Source: an uncultured Burkholderiaceae bacterium (GTDB lineage: Bacteria; Pseudomonadota; Gammaproteobacteria; Burkholderiales; Burkholderiaceae_F). Taken from it: a stretch of 64,000 nucleotides of DNA. The stretch is from positions 89,156 to 153,155 of the forward strand of contig CALXQR010000006.1 in assembly GCA_944390675.1 (NCBI GenBank), in the 5' to 3' direction. The notes below the pieces were generated by a model that ran no database searches, was not told the DNA's origin, and saw nothing but the letters and a program-made list of their open reading frames with translations. This document shows positions 1 through 8,277 of the stretch, piece after piece. A program made the position numbers and the translations under genes. Within the stretch, counting starts at the first letter, position 1. Every line of letters begins with the position of its first letter.

Positions 1-1
1 T

Positions 2-229
2 ACCAAAGCCAATCCGGCGAATCTATCGAGCTGGTGCAATCTGTCGATGGCAAGTTTTGAGAACAAGGACTTTAAAATCGCGCAGACAGCAGCACTTCAG
101 GCGTTAATTCTTCAACCGCACTACAGAGACATTTGGATTTTGGTTAAAAACGCCTGTCAGCAAAACAAAGAGCAAACGTGTCAGAAAAACGCAGAAGTAA
201 TCCTGCAGGAGCTGCAGTACATCAAATAG
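2..229 (+). CDS. C-terminal end of a TPR-like protein (5' truncated by window)
   Basis: The reading frame is open from the first bases of the window, so this is the tail of a longer gene and the ATG at 47 is probably internal. The visible 75 or so residues are helical and follow a TPR-like pattern (small residues and a leucine before L-x-P-x-Y, then a tryptophan in the next helix). A tetratricopeptide protein, or the C-terminal domain of a membrane polymerase with such repeats, would fit. No function can be given from the tail alone. It points toward umuC, which ends on the other strand. Confidence 0.5.
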   Translation, partial: TKANPANLSSWCNLSMASFENKDFKIAQTAALQALILQPHYRDIWILVKNACQQNKEQTCQKNAEVILQELQYIK

Positions 230-422
230 ACAGGAAAGCGCCTGAAACTCCTCAAAAACATCTAAACACAAGGCAACATAATAATAGTTATGTTGAATTA
301 AGAGCGATCTTTTTCTAGGATTACAAGGTTAGGTTATTCAATATCCAGCCCCCCTCTTTTAATACCAAACCAAGACAAACCTTTCACTCTTGAACACAAG
401 CGGATATATCAAAAAAATACAT

Positions 423-530
423 CAGAACATAATCTGCCAGATTACGTTCTGCCAGAATACAATCTTCTGTTGTATAAATTGATGCACGCATGCATCATTT
501 TTTATATTTTTTGATGCATCGATGCATCAA
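423..530. repeat. Cluster of palindromes between two convergent genes
   Basis: The 320-base gap between the partial gene and umuC holds several inverted repeats. Two 14-base arms at 423-436 and 438-451 match at 13 positions around a single base. A smaller repeat pairs ATACAA (457-462) with TTGTAT (470-475). A near palindrome GATGCACGCATGCATC lies at 481-496, and a perfect 20-base palindrome, TTGATGCATCGATGCATCAA, at 511-530. The arms are not GC-rich and lack a clean U tract, so they are not classical terminators, though they could stop transcription from either side or bind a protein. Confidence 0.6.
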
Positions 531-550
531 TTTATATTTTTCCGTTGAAA

Positions 551-1807
551 TCAAACCTTCAAAACTTCCGAAAACCTTGTTGTATACGACGGGCTTTTCA
601 TCGCCCGGCGCATCTTCCAGTCCTCTGAAGAGCGTTTAACAGCGGAAAAGCAGATTGTCCCCGAACCATACTTGGCATTCAGATCATCCAATACCGCAGA
701 AAGAGTGCTTTTTTTCTCATCTTCAAAGGCAAATAAATCAAAAGCTGTCTCTTCCTGCGGTTTGATATCTTCCAAAACAACTCCGGCCTTTTTATAGGCG
801 ATCCCCGGTTTAAAAAGACGATCCAAAAGCTTCACGGCATGGTTTAAAACTGTCGGCGTATCGCAAACATAAGTGCCTAAATCAACCGAATCCACCCCGA
901 CATAGGAAGGACTTTCCAACTTAAATCGATTCGAGAGAATAAAAATACCGACCCGCTTTGCTCTCAGGCGCTCTTTGCGAAGCACGCCTGCCGCTTCCTC
1001 CGCATGCATCGTGACGGCACTCAGAAGGTCATTTTTGTCGAAAACATCATTGGCAAAACTTCTGCTTCTTAAAATACGCTGCCTCAGAGGCGCTTCGGGC
1101 TCAAACTCAATGGACTCCAGCCCTCTTAATTCCCGGGCGGTTTGAATGACGTTAATCGGGAAACACTCTCTCAGAAGACCTTCGGAGGCAAGACTTAAAT
1201 CAAGAGGCGTCAAAATTCCCAATTTCTCCAGGCGTCTGCTCAATTGAGCGCCGATACCCCATATTTCGCCCACTCTTTGACACGCAAGCGCCTTTTTCTG
1301 ACGTTCAGGCGTCAGATCATTCCAATTGAGCACGCCTTTCAGGGCGGGTACCCTTTTAGCCAAATGATTGCAGTACTTGGCAAGCGTTTTCGTGGGCGCG
1401 ATGCCCACACAGGCAGGAATGCCGATCCATTGGAATATTTTTGAGCGGATTTCAAAGCCCAAAGATGTCAAATTCTTCAGGCCGGACAGGTTCGCGAAGC
1501 ACTCGTCAATGGAATAAACCTCCACCTCCGGCACAAAGGAGGCGATAATCGCCATCATGCGAGAGGACATATCGCCGTAGAGCTCGTAATTACTTGAAAA
1601 GACAGCGACTTTGTGTCTTTTAATCAGATCTTTAACTTGAAAAAGAGGGGTTCCGCGCTTCAGTCCCAAGGCTTTTGCCTCGGCCGTCAGCGTCACGATG
1701 CAGCCGTCATTGTTGCTTAGTACAACCACCGGACGGTGACGAAGATCGGGCCTGAAGACGCGTTCGCAGGAGGCATAGAAAGAATTGCCGTCTATCAGGG
1801 CGTACAT
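551..1807 (-). CDS. umuC: DNA polymerase V catalytic subunit UmuC
   Basis: Y-family translesion DNA polymerase of 418 residues, the usual length for UmuC. The palm-domain metal ligands are visible: Asp6 in the N-terminal [10 protein letters not shown] motif and Asp101-Glu102 in the YSIDECF motif. The finger motif SNNDGC (31-36) and a helix-hairpin-helix-like thumb follow, and the C-terminal part matches the UmuC-specific tail. It would copy damaged DNA together with processed UmuD. It lies 13 bases downstream of umuD on the same strand and is surely co-transcribed with it. Nothing looks broken. Confidence 0.95.
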   Translation of the reverse strand: MYALIDGNSFYASCERVFRPDLRHRPVVVLSNNDGCIVTLTAEAKALGLKRGTPLFQVKDLIKRHKVAVFSSNYELYGDMSSRMMAIIASFVPEVEVYSIDECFANLSGLKNLTSLGFEIRSKIFQWIGIPACVGIAPTKTLAKYCNHLAKRVPALKGVLNWNDLTPERQKKALACQRVGEIWGIGAQLSRRLEKLGILTPLDLSLASEGLLRECFPINVIQTARELRGLESIEFEPEAPLRQRILRSRSFANDVFDKNDLLSAVTMHAEEAAGVLRKERLRAKRVGIFILSNRFKLESPSYVGVDSVDLGTYVCDTPTVLNHAVKLLDRLFKPGIAYKKAGVVLEDIKPQEETAFDLFAFEDEKKSTLSAVLDDLNAKYGSGTICFSAVKRSSEDWKMRRAMKSPSYTTRFSEVLKV

Positions 1808-1820
1808 AATGAAGCGAGCC

Positions 1821-2447
1821 TTACGCGGCGACTTTCCCGGAGACCGCCTTAATAACGAAGTTCACCACGCCAAAGAGCTGCCACTCCTGACCTTCCTGAG
1901 GATAGATGTCGGGATACTGACCGCTGGAATTCTCCGCTTTTAAATAAAAGCCATTGCCGGTTTTGACAAAGCGCTTAACGGTGTATTCATTGTCAATCTG
2001 CATAACGACAATATCGCCGTTTTTAGGCGTGCGGGAGCGATCCACCACAATCAAATCATCTTCGGAAAGCCCGGCATCAACCATGGATTGACCGGAAACT
2101 CTCAAAACAAAAGTCGCCGGCGCGTTGTCAATCAGCAAGTCATTGAAATCCAACGTTTCTCTGTAGCTCTCTGCCGGCGACGGAAAGCCCGCCTGCACAG
2201 AATACTCAAACAAAGGAACGCTCACTTTGGTGCGCGGAAGAACTTTTGAGGCCCATTGCGGCGCCGTCTCCCTTGTCTCCGCCTGAGGAGTCAACGCTTG
2301 TCTCAGCCATTTGCCTCCTCCTTTTGCCTGGAAAACCTTCTTTTGCACTTCCGTCACACGGGCGATAATCGTCGCACCAAGGGCTTCTTCGCCCTCGGGC
2401 TTGCGACCGGCATTCGCTCTTTTACCGCCTCGTTGTTTGGTTTGCAT
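1821..2447 (-). CDS. umuD: UmuD-like S24 autoprotease with N-terminal extension
   Basis: The last 125 residues match UmuD: a predicted self-cleavage site Ala86-Gly87 followed by FPSPAE, the nucleophile Ser121 in SGQSM, and the general base Lys158 in YTVKRF. The Ser-Lys spacing of 37 equals that of E. coli UmuD. Unlike that 139-residue protein, this one has about 60 more residues at the N-terminus, with a basic [11 protein letters not shown] stretch and then a short strand-helix-like segment ending in [10 protein letters not shown]. This could be a small DNA-binding module, so the protein may regulate its own operon (inference). The ATG is supported by AAGGAAA upstream. Confidence 0.9.
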   Translation of the reverse strand: MQTKQRGGKRANAGRKPEGEEALGATIIARVTEVQKKVFQAKGGGKWLRQALTPQAETRETAPQWASKVLPRTKVSVPLFEYSVQAGFPSPAESYRETLDFNDLLIDNAPATFVLRVSGQSMVDAGLSEDDLIVVDRSRTPKNGDIVVMQIDNEYTVKRFVKTGNGFYLKAENSSGQYPDIYPQEGQEWQLFGVVNFVIKAVSGKVAA

Positions 2448-2474
2448 TTGAAAATTTCCTTATCTTTTTTTGAT

Positions 2475-2487
2475 ATTGTATTACAAT
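2475..2487. promoter_or_regulatory. Palindrome upstream of umuD, possible operator
   Basis: ATTGTATTACAAT is an inverted repeat with five-base arms and a three-base centre, placed about 28 bases upstream of the umuD start, where a promoter is expected. No canonical CTGT-N8-ACAG LexA box is visible near it. A related pair, ATACAA and TTGTAT, occurs beyond the 3' end of umuC. It may bind LexA of a divergent type or the UmuD-like protein itself; this is not settled by the sequence. Confidence 0.35.
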
Positions 2488-2511
2488 TTCAAAAGAAAAG
2501 CAAATACCCAC

Positions 2512-2539
2512 AAAAAAGCGCCGATCGTTCAATCAGCGC
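2512..2539 (-). terminator. Rho-independent terminator after the 92-residue gene
   Basis: Read on the minus strand, an eight-pair stem (arms 2532-2539 and 2518-2525, one G-U pair) is followed directly by six T. It sits just past the stop of the small membrane protein gene and before the umuD promoter region. Confidence 0.65.
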
Positions 2540-2561
2540 CTTTTCAGTTTCTAAGAACCAA

Positions 2562-2840
2562 TCATTGTTTGCGGAGTTCTTTTTCCAGAAGCTGCTGCAA
2601 GAGCTTGTTTTCTGCGCGAAGCCGCTCTATTTCTTGACGAAGTTCGGTGTACTCCTCCACTTTCTTACCAGACTCCCCCTGCCCGCCTGCCTGAGGCGCG
2701 GAAGGTTCTGTCTGTGTTTGCTCGGAGCGTCCGAAGAAGTACCAAAGCGCAACAGCCAAGAGAATCAGCAAAAGCCAATTGGGAAGACCGGGAAAAAGCG
2801 GAGCGCCTAAAAAATGAGGTCCGAATACATGATGGAACAT
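2562..2840 (-). CDS. Small membrane-anchored coiled-coil protein, unknown function
   Basis: 92 residues. After a short proline/phenylalanine-rich start there is one hydrophobic segment (about residues 22-36), a Q/P/S/G-rich linker, and a C-terminal helix rich in Glu, Leu, Arg and Gln with heptad spacing (about 62-92) that should form a coiled coil. The topology suggests an inner-membrane anchored oligomer. GGAGGATC seven bases before the ATG supports the start. Not recognised as a named family. It has its own terminator downstream and stands between endA and umuD. Confidence 0.75.
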   Translation of the reverse strand: MFHHVFGPHFLGAPLFPGLPNWLLLILLAVALWYFFGRSEQTQTEPSAPQAGGQGESGKKVEEYTELRQEIERLRAENKLLQQLLEKELRKQ

Positions 2841-3028
2841 AGACGATCCTCCAAAATCAAATTAGAGAATGTTCTGTGTTGAAGATACAAAACTTTAGAG
2901 ACAGCGTCAATGCACTAAAAGTACAGAAATCGTCATCGTAATGACCGAAATCTCTATATTTTTCGGTTAGTATACTAAGTAAATTCTATATTTTATACTC
3001 TTTTGGATATTGAAACTCAACCTAGATT

Positions 3029-3784
3029 TCAGTTCCAAAGACCGGCCGCAATACAGGGCTGTTTTACAAAAACGTTCTCGTTTTTCTGAATACTTTCGAT
3101 GCGTTTGGCGCGCTTACATTCCCATGAGTCCACAGGATAGATCTTATCCCAGGCTTTCATAAGGTGATACTGCTGACGGCTCATCTTAAAAAACGGCCGA
3201 TAGCTGTACGCCATGTAAAAGTAGGATCGGGCGATTTGCCCCCGAGCTCTTTCAGGAGGCTCCACTCGCCTGCCTTCAATCTTTACCTGACAGGAACCGA
3301 AGTCGCTTTGCGCGTGCGTGAGCATTTGGAAGTTGTAGTTTTGGCGAGCGGCGTTCACCGAACCGATTGCAGGATACAGGTTATACATATCGGCCTGCAT
3401 CAAGCGGTACTCTTTGTTGGCCAACTCTGCACAGCGCCGCCCTTTAAAGGGCTTTCCTTTGGAATTGACGCAGGAGGGATGCCCCTCGCGCCACTCTTTA
3501 AAAGAGCGGCCGAAATTTTCAGCCGCTACGACATGTTCCCACTCCACTTTCATCGCCCGCTTCGGGTATTTATCTGTTTTAAAACCCGCAGGCAAGGTGA
3601 CATTTTTGTGAGCATCAAACTGCGCGCCGCAGTAAAGCGTCTCCCGATGATCAAAATAAACCTGCTCTTCCAATGCAGCCTTTGATTTATTAAAAGAGTC
3701 ATTGACGCTGTTGCCTTGGTGCAGAGTCATGGTCGGCGCCAAGGCTAAAACAGCAGTCAATATTTTTAAGGACTCTAAGAACAT
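3029..3784 (-). CDS. Endonuclease I family nuclease (EndA-like), exported
   Basis: The protein has the endonuclease I signature: EWEHVVAAENF (residues 81-91) with the catalytic His84, and later NLYPAIGSVNAARQNYNF with the Asn/Arg pair used in metal and substrate binding. Six or more cysteines suit a periplasmic protein. The N-terminus is hydrophobic (residues 6-20) and could be a signal peptide, although it is short and lacks a clear AXA site. E. coli EndA has 235 residues; this has 251. Likely role: non-specific DNA degradation in the periplasm. It follows the M20 hydrolase by about 30 bases and may share its transcript. Confidence 0.85.
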   Translation of the reverse strand: MFLESLKILTAVLALAPTMTLHQGNSVNDSFNKSKAALEEQVYFDHRETLYCGAQFDAHKNVTLPAGFKTDKYPKRAMKVEWEHVVAAENFGRSFKEWREGHPSCVNSKGKPFKGRRCAELANKEYRLMQADMYNLYPAIGSVNAARQNYNFQMLTHAQSDFGSCQVKIEGRRVEPPERARGQIARSYFYMAYSYRPFFKMSRQQYHLMKAWDKIYPVDSWECKRAKRIESIQKNENVFVKQPCIAAGLWN

Positions 3785-3812
3785 CTCAGACGGTTAACGC
3801 TTTAACAGCCTC

Positions 3813-5084
3813 TTAGTCATAAGTGGCAATTGAAGTGAAAAGCACCTCCGTGCCCAACATGAAGTCTTCCAACTTCATCTTTTCATTGGCGTTGTGAGAG
3901 CCGTCTTGATTAGCAACAAAGATCATCGTCACGGGCACACCCATGTCTGCCATCACGGCTGAGTCATGGCCTGCGCCGCTCGGAATGTCCATGACGTCAA
4001 TCCCCGCTTTTTGCGCTGCGTCTTTAAGGTGATTGAAAAGCTTCTTATCAACATCAGCTGCTTTGCACACCAACGTGCGGTCAAATTCAAAATGCACGCC
4101 GCGATCTGCGCCGACCGCATCGCACTCAGCCACTAAAAGCTTATGGAATCGATCCAACGTGTCCATTGAGAGGCTGCGCATATCTACGCTGAAGCTCACT
4201 TCACCGGGAATAATGGCAATCGCAGAAGACGGCGCGGTTTTGAAAACGCCGACTGTAAACACCAAGTCTTCGCCCCTCACAAGCCATTCAGCCCAATGCT
4301 TTTCCATTCGATGAAGCATCTCGGCCATCGCCATCACTGCGTCATGGCGGTATTGCTTATCAACAGCGCCAGAGTGCGCAGTCTGACCGATGCAGCGGCA
4401 GGTCTTGTGACGAAGATTGCCGCGAATACCTGTGACAATGCCGACGCGGGCTTTGTCTTGGGAGTCCAGCGTGGGACCTTGCTCAATATGCAGTTCGGTG
4501 AAAGCCGCAATTTTCGAAAAATCGATGCTGGGCTCTGTTTTTACCATATCCTCGGGATCGAAACCCGCCTCGCGAATCGCCTCGGCAAGCGTCTGATCTT
4601 TATTGCGGTGTTTGAGCGCCAGATCTTCTCGCGTCAACTGCCCTGCCATCGCAAGCGACCCCACATAGGCTTTGCCAAACCAGGAGCTTTCTTCCATACG
4701 AAAGACCACCATCGTCACATCGCGCTTGGGCTGAAAACCGATCTTTCTCATCCACCATAAAGTGGTGATCGCGGCGACAACGCCGGCTAAACCGTCATAA
4801 TGGCCGCCTTGCGGGACGCTGTCGGCGTGCGATCCGGTCATGTAGCACGGCAATGAACGATCTTTGCCGGGAAGAGTTAAAAAGAGATTGCCGCAACGGT
4901 CAACCTTAATTTCAAGATCAAGCTCTCGAGCAATGTTTTTCAGATATTCATGAGCTTGATTTTCCAGGGGACCGTAACCTTGTCTGGAAATGCCCACGAC
5001 AGGATCTCTGGAGAATTCGCGGATATCATCAAATACTTTTTTAGCGAAGGCTTTCGCACCTTCACGAAGGCGTTCTTGAGTCAT
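3813..5084 (-). CDS. M20 family amidohydrolase (hydantoinase/carbamoylase type)
   Basis: Zinc-dependent hydrolase of the allantoate amidohydrolase / N-carbamoyl-L-amino-acid hydrolase group. The metal-binding motifs are in order: GSHADSVPQGGHYDGLAGV, MEESSWF, ELHIEQGP, and SGAGHDSAVM near the C-terminus. I chose the ATG at 5084 (423 residues) because AAGGGGAGAG lies just upstream; the frame extends 24 codons further but those residues do not look like the family. Substrate cannot be decided from sequence: carbamoyl amino acids, ureidoglycolate-type compounds or allantoate are all possible. Cytoplasmic. Confidence 0.85.
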   Translation of the reverse strand: MTQERLREGAKAFAKKVFDDIREFSRDPVVGISRQGYGPLENQAHEYLKNIARELDLEIKVDRCGNLFLTLPGKDRSLPCYMTGSHADSVPQGGHYDGLAGVVAAITTLWWMRKIGFQPKRDVTMVVFRMEESSWFGKAYVGSLAMAGQLTREDLALKHRNKDQTLAEAIREAGFDPEDMVKTEPSIDFSKIAAFTELHIEQGPTLDSQDKARVGIVTGIRGNLRHKTCRCIGQTAHSGAVDKQYRHDAVMAMAEMLHRMEKHWAEWLVRGEDLVFTVGVFKTAPSSAIAIIPGEVSFSVDMRSLSMDTLDRFHKLLVAECDAVGADRGVHFEFDRTLVCKAADVDKKLFNHLKDAAQKAGIDVMDIPSGAGHDSAVMADMGVPVTMIFVANQDGSHNANEKMKLEDFMLGTEVLFTSIATYD

Positions 5085-5201
5085 GTCTCTCCCCTTTGCA
5101 AAGACAATATTTCTGAACTTAATTTTGTGCTTTGAGTCTCGGAAAAACAAGACCAAAGATAGGATTTTTTTTGATTGATCCGATTAAAAATTTAAAAGTT
5201 A

Positions 5202-5228
5202 TTAATAATATTGTTTTAATATTATTAA
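5202..5228. repeat. AT-only inverted repeat between yjjG-like gene and amidohydrolase
   Basis: Arms TTAATAATATT (5202-5212) and AATATTATTAA (5218-5228) pair perfectly around a five-base loop. It lies downstream of the YjjG-like gene and upstream of the amidohydrolase, both on the minus strand. It could be a weak terminator or an operator for the amidohydrolase promoter. Confidence 0.5.
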
Positions 5229-5258
5229 CACATCATTTAACTATCTTTAAAAGATTAT

Positions 5259-5951
5259 TTAAATATTAATTATTGAGCGAACTTCCGAGAGGTTTTCGAT
5301 CTCAAAATCTGGCATCCAAGCGGTGTTATTTTCGGCGTGCATTGGGTTGTACCAACAGGTTTTAATACCGACATTGATGCCGCCTGCGATATCGCTCGAA
5401 AGTGAGTCGCCTATGATAATCAGGCGGGACAAATCACGAGGCTTAAGAACGTCAAAAACTTGTTGGAAGAATACGGGGGAAGGTTTATCGGCACCGAGTT
5501 TTTCTGAAAGAAAAATACCGTCGACCAACTGATCAAAACCGGATTTTTTAAGTTTCCCCGTTTGGGCAACGACCGTACCATTGGAGACAACGTACTGGGG
5601 GATTTTGCCTTTGAATGAACTCACCAACTCGTAACTGTTGTCACGGAAAATGGCAGTTTCGCCCAGTCTTTTCTGATACGCCTCATTAAAGACAGCGGCA
5701 TCGGTTTTCAAACCCAATTCACTAAAGAATGCTTCGAAGCGCCCGACCAAAATTTCAGCTCGCGTGAGTTCCTTTCGCTCAAGCTTTTTCCAATACGCAG
5801 CATTGATCGCGCTGTAGCGTTCAATCATCTCCTGCGTGCAATCGCCAAGACCGAAATCTTTAAAAAGCGACTGCATACTCACCGCCTCTGCGGCAAGAAA
5901 ATCCAGAAGCGTTCCGTCAACGTCCCAAAGCAGCGCGTCAAAATCAGCCAT
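5259..5951 (-). CDS. HAD hydrolase, YjjG-like pyrimidine nucleotidase
   Basis: About 230 residues with the haloacid dehalogenase motifs: the nucleophile DVDGTLLDF near the N-terminus (Asp10 and Asp12 from the chosen start), a VSNGT motif II, a lysine in the LGADKPSP region (motif III) and GDSLSSDIAGG (motif IV). The helical cap and the overall pattern fit YjjG, a house-cleaning 5'-nucleotidase that removes non-canonical pyrimidine nucleotides. The ATG at 5951 is preferred over a TTG six bases upstream because the AGGA is better spaced from it. Cytoplasmic. Confidence 0.8.
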   Translation of the reverse strand: MADFDALLWDVDGTLLDFLAAEAVSMQSLFKDFGLGDCTQEMIERYSAINAAYWKKLERKELTRAEILVGRFEAFFSELGLKTDAAVFNEAYQKRLGETAIFRDNSYELVSSFKGKIPQYVVSNGTVVAQTGKLKKSGFDQLVDGIFLSEKLGADKPSPVFFQQVFDVLKPRDLSRLIIIGDSLSSDIAGGINVGIKTCWYNPMHAENNTAWMPDFEIENLSEVRSIINI

Positions 5952-6000
5952 TGGCAAGCATCCTAAAGTTCAAAAATCCAAATCCGATTGTATCGACATA

Positions 6001-6040
6001 ACGAAAAAGGAGAAAGCTTTTAACCTTCTCCTCTTTTCGT
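6001..6040 (-). terminator. Hairpin terminator after the esterase gene
   Basis: Arms 6001-6014 and 6026-6040 form a long stem (ACGAAAAAGGAGAA with TTCTCCTCTTTTCGT, one bulge) with an 11-base loop and T-rich 3' arm when read on the minus strand. It stands 24 bases past the stop of the esterase. Confidence 0.65.
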
Positions 6041-6064
6041 TTTACTCAATTACGCTATTCAATA

Positions 6065-7102
6065 CTAATTCTTGGACCAAACACGCTTTAAGAAGTCTCC
6101 CATCAAGCGATAATGATCACGTGTTTCAGGCGCCTGCATATTTAAATAGTATTGCGCATGAGAAAGCGCCTCATAAACAATGAGCTCAGAGGGCGCTTCG
6201 TTAAGAAGAAGACGCGTATGCATCCGAACCGTATTGCTTAAGAAAAGATCACGTGTACCGGAAATCAAAAGCGTCGGCGGAAAAGCTTTAAGCGACTCAT
6301 CATCGGCATAGACCGGTGACAAAAGCGGATCCTTCATATCGTGACCGTTTGCGTAGGCAAGCGCCGCCGCTTTAATCATATGGTCGTAGTTACCCAAAAC
6401 GTTATCCACGCCAGCATTCACAAAATAGCTGTCGCCAACTTTATCTAAATCAGCCCAAGGGGTACCTGAAATTAAAGCCGCGGGCATCGGAACGCCTGCC
6501 GCATGGGCCTGAAGCGCCAAAATCAAAACCATGGCGCCGCCTGTAGAGGTGCCAAAGACCGCCACGTTTTCAGCCCCATACTCCTTGACCACTGCCTTGT
6601 AGGCCGCGAAAGCGTCATCGATTGCCGCCGGGAACGGATGCTGAGGTGCCATGCGGTAATCCACGCAAATCGAGCGATAGCCGTTCCAAGCAGTCATGGG
6701 AATCGCCTCGGTGATGCCTGAAACGCCATGCCCCAAAACATAACCGCCGCCATGGATATAGAAAATAACCTTCTTTTCTTTGTGTTTAGCGATTGTTTTC
6801 GGTGTCAGCACATGCACCGGAACGTTTGCAATCTTTTCGGCATTAACGTTGACATCAAAGTCTTCGGCTAATTTAAGGGCAGCTTCGCCCGCAGCTTTTG
6901 CGTAATCACCAGCTATCTTTTCCCACTCGGCAGTCGTCTTTGGTTCCATCTGCCACAAAGGCACCAAGGGCGCAGCAACCGTCTCGGCCATTGAAGGACT
7001 CAAGGTCGATGGCGCGGGAAACGCTTCACGGTCTTGGGCGGCTAATGCGGCTGATGCTATAGCGACACAGGAAATAGCAGTGAAAAGACGAGTTAATTTC
7101 AT
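6065..7102 (-). CDS. Exported alpha/beta hydrolase, hormone-sensitive-lipase type esterase
   Basis: 345 residues from the ATG at 7102, which is preceded by TTGGAG at good spacing. The N-terminus is a typical signal peptide (KLTR, hydrophobic core, ASAALAA cleavage region near residue 22). The oxyanion motif HGGGYVLG and a nucleophile elbow GTSTGG are seen; the usual family form is GDSAGG, so Asp and Ala have changed but the serine stays. SGTRDLFLS supplies the acid and SHAQYYL the histidine. Likely a periplasmic carboxylesterase acting on short esters. Bounded by its own terminator, so probably monocistronic. Confidence 0.85.
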   Translation of the reverse strand: MKLTRLFTAISCVAIASAALAAQDREAFPAPSTLSPSMAETVAAPLVPLWQMEPKTTAEWEKIAGDYAKAAGEAALKLAEDFDVNVNAEKIANVPVHVLTPKTIAKHKEKKVIFYIHGGGYVLGHGVSGITEAIPMTAWNGYRSICVDYRMAPQHPFPAAIDDAFAAYKAVVKEYGAENVAVFGTSTGGAMVLILALQAHAAGVPMPAALISGTPWADLDKVGDSYFVNAGVDNVLGNYDHMIKAAALAYANGHDMKDPLLSPVYADDESLKAFPPTLLISGTRDLFLSNTVRMHTRLLLNEAPSELIVYEALSHAQYYLNMQAPETRDHYRLMGDFLKRVWSKN

Positions 7103-7196
7103 TTTTTGCTCCAACAGACCAACTGTTAGGAATTTAGCAAAGAACGCGAATTAAATTGCGTAATATTTAAGCAAATTCTTGCCAAAAACTTTCCGC

Positions 7197-7233
7197 CCAA
7201 AAAATAACCGGTCGACAATTCCAAACCGGTTAT
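7197..7233 (-). terminator. Terminator of the parA / RHH unit
   Basis: Nine-base arms ATAACCGGT (7204-7212) and ACCGGTTAT (7225-7233) pair perfectly around 12 bases and are followed on the minus strand by a run of six T. It lies 20 bases beyond the stop of the ribbon-helix-helix gene. Confidence 0.75.
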
Positions 7234-7252
7234 GTATCCTCTTTGCGGATTT

Positions 7253-7510
7253 TTAGCGCGTCAGACCGTTTTTAAGCGCTGTCGAAACCGCGGCGTTGAT
7301 ATAAGCTGCGCGGGAAAGTCCAAGTTCGTGTGCAGCCTCATCCACAGACTGAAGTAACGATTCTGAAATCGTGAGCGTAATTTGTTTTTTCTTTTTGGAA
7401 GCGGTTTCTTTTTTTACATAAGAAGCGGAATCCAAAAAGTTCTCAACGGCTTTTTCATCGAGTTCCTTCTTTTCAGCCTGGGGCTTTTTACGCAACATGG
7501 TAATCGCCAT
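7253..7510 (-). CDS. Ribbon-helix-helix protein, probable ParA partner
   Basis: 85 residues. The N-terminal half is charged and probably unstructured. The C-terminal half reads KKQITLTISESLLQSVDEAA followed by LGLSRAAYINAAVSTAL, which is the strand-helix-helix pattern of CopG/MetJ-type ribbon-helix-helix proteins. It lies 42 bases downstream of parA on the same strand, and GAGG supports the ATG. In plasmid partition systems of type Ib the small partner of ParA is such a protein and doubles as repressor and centromere binder, so that role is inferred here. Confidence 0.75.
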   Translation of the reverse strand: MAITMLRKKPQAEKKELDEKAVENFLDSASYVKKETASKKKKQITLTISESLLQSVDEAAHELGLSRAAYINAAVSTALKNGLTR

Positions 7511-7552
7511 CTTGTACCTCTAACTTACTATTATTTCTAAAGTATCTTGATA

Positions 7553-8221
7553 TTAAAATAATTCCCCTTGAAGATCAACTTGGATGTTGAAGACTTCTTC
7601 AGCCAAAGCCTTCAATTCTGCACAGGCTTTAGGATCTTTCGGGCGCATTTCAAAAACACTCAGACCCGCGCCGCCGGCAGTGGCAAACGCTTTTCGGCGG
7701 CCAAGCTGGCGATCGAGAAACTTCATCTCTTCGCATTCCTTCATGACGGAAGCGGCTTCCTGATTATCCGCGCCTTGGCTATCCGCACAAGATAAGAAAC
7801 AGTACGCTTGGAAGTCGGCGCCAATGTCTCGAGCGTCGCGAATGATATCTTCCAACTTTGCCAAGGCCCATACGTCATAGCTTCTCGGCTGAACCGGCAC
7901 CAAAAGCAGATCGCAAACTAAAAGCGCGGCTCTCAAGGCCCCCGTGTCGCGGCCGCCCACATCAATAATGATGTCTTCCCATTTATTGACCTGAGCCTCA
8001 ATCTGAGATTTGAGCGTGCGGGCATTGGAGTATGCGGAGCAAGCAAGATCAGGCTTAACATTATTTTCAGAACGAATACTGACCGCTGTCAGCGCGGACT
8101 GCTGTTCATCCCCGTCAACGAGCCAAACATCATGCCCTTGGCTTTGGCGATAAAGCGCCAACTGCACCGCAGTGGTGGTTTTCCCCGTACCGCCCTTGGT
8201 ATTTGCTACAGCTATGATCAT
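7553..8221 (-). CDS. ParA-family ATPase (short, type Ib-like)
   Basis: 222 residues with the deviant Walker A motif KGGTGKTT (Lys9 and Lys14), a DGDEQQSA segment for the A' motif and IIIDVGGRD for Walker B. There is no N-terminal DNA-binding domain, which is the type Ib / ParF form found on plasmids and genomic islands. Start ATG at 8221 has AGGT upstream. It is not the chromosomal soj/parA with parB next to gidAB. The partner is the ribbon-helix-helix gene downstream. Probable role: segregation of a plasmid remnant or positioning of some other cargo; which one cannot be told. Confidence 0.85.
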   Translation of the reverse strand: MIIAVANTKGGTGKTTTAVQLALYRQSQGHDVWLVDGDEQQSALTAVSIRSENNVKPDLACSAYSNARTLKSQIEAQVNKWEDIIIDVGGRDTGALRAALLVCDLLLVPVQPRSYDVWALAKLEDIIRDARDIGADFQAYCFLSCADSQGADNQEAASVMKECEEMKFLDRQLGRRKAFATAGGAGLSVFEMRPKDPKACAELKALAEEVFNIQVDLQGELF

Positions 8222-8237
8222 AATATTAACCTACTAT

Positions 8238-8277
8238 CAAAATAAAATATTTTCAATCTCAAATTAATTTTATTTTG
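8238..8277. repeat. AT-rich inverted repeat between glycerate kinase and parA
   Basis: CAAAATAAAAT (8238-8248) and ATTTTATTTTG (8267-8277) are perfect inverted arms around 18 bases. The right arm overlaps the end of the glycerate kinase gene and the left one lies just upstream of the parA start. It could be a terminator of the upstream gene or a site bound by the ParA partner. Confidence 0.5.

Noticed and set aside
2870..2892. LexA box near the coiled-coil gene (CTGT followed by ACA)
   Set aside because: The spacing and second half-site do not fit CTGT-N8-ACAG.
7197..7233. TTGTCGACC in the parA terminator as a third copy of the shared element
   Set aside because: Only nine bases match and the following AGGGGT and TTAATT parts are missing.
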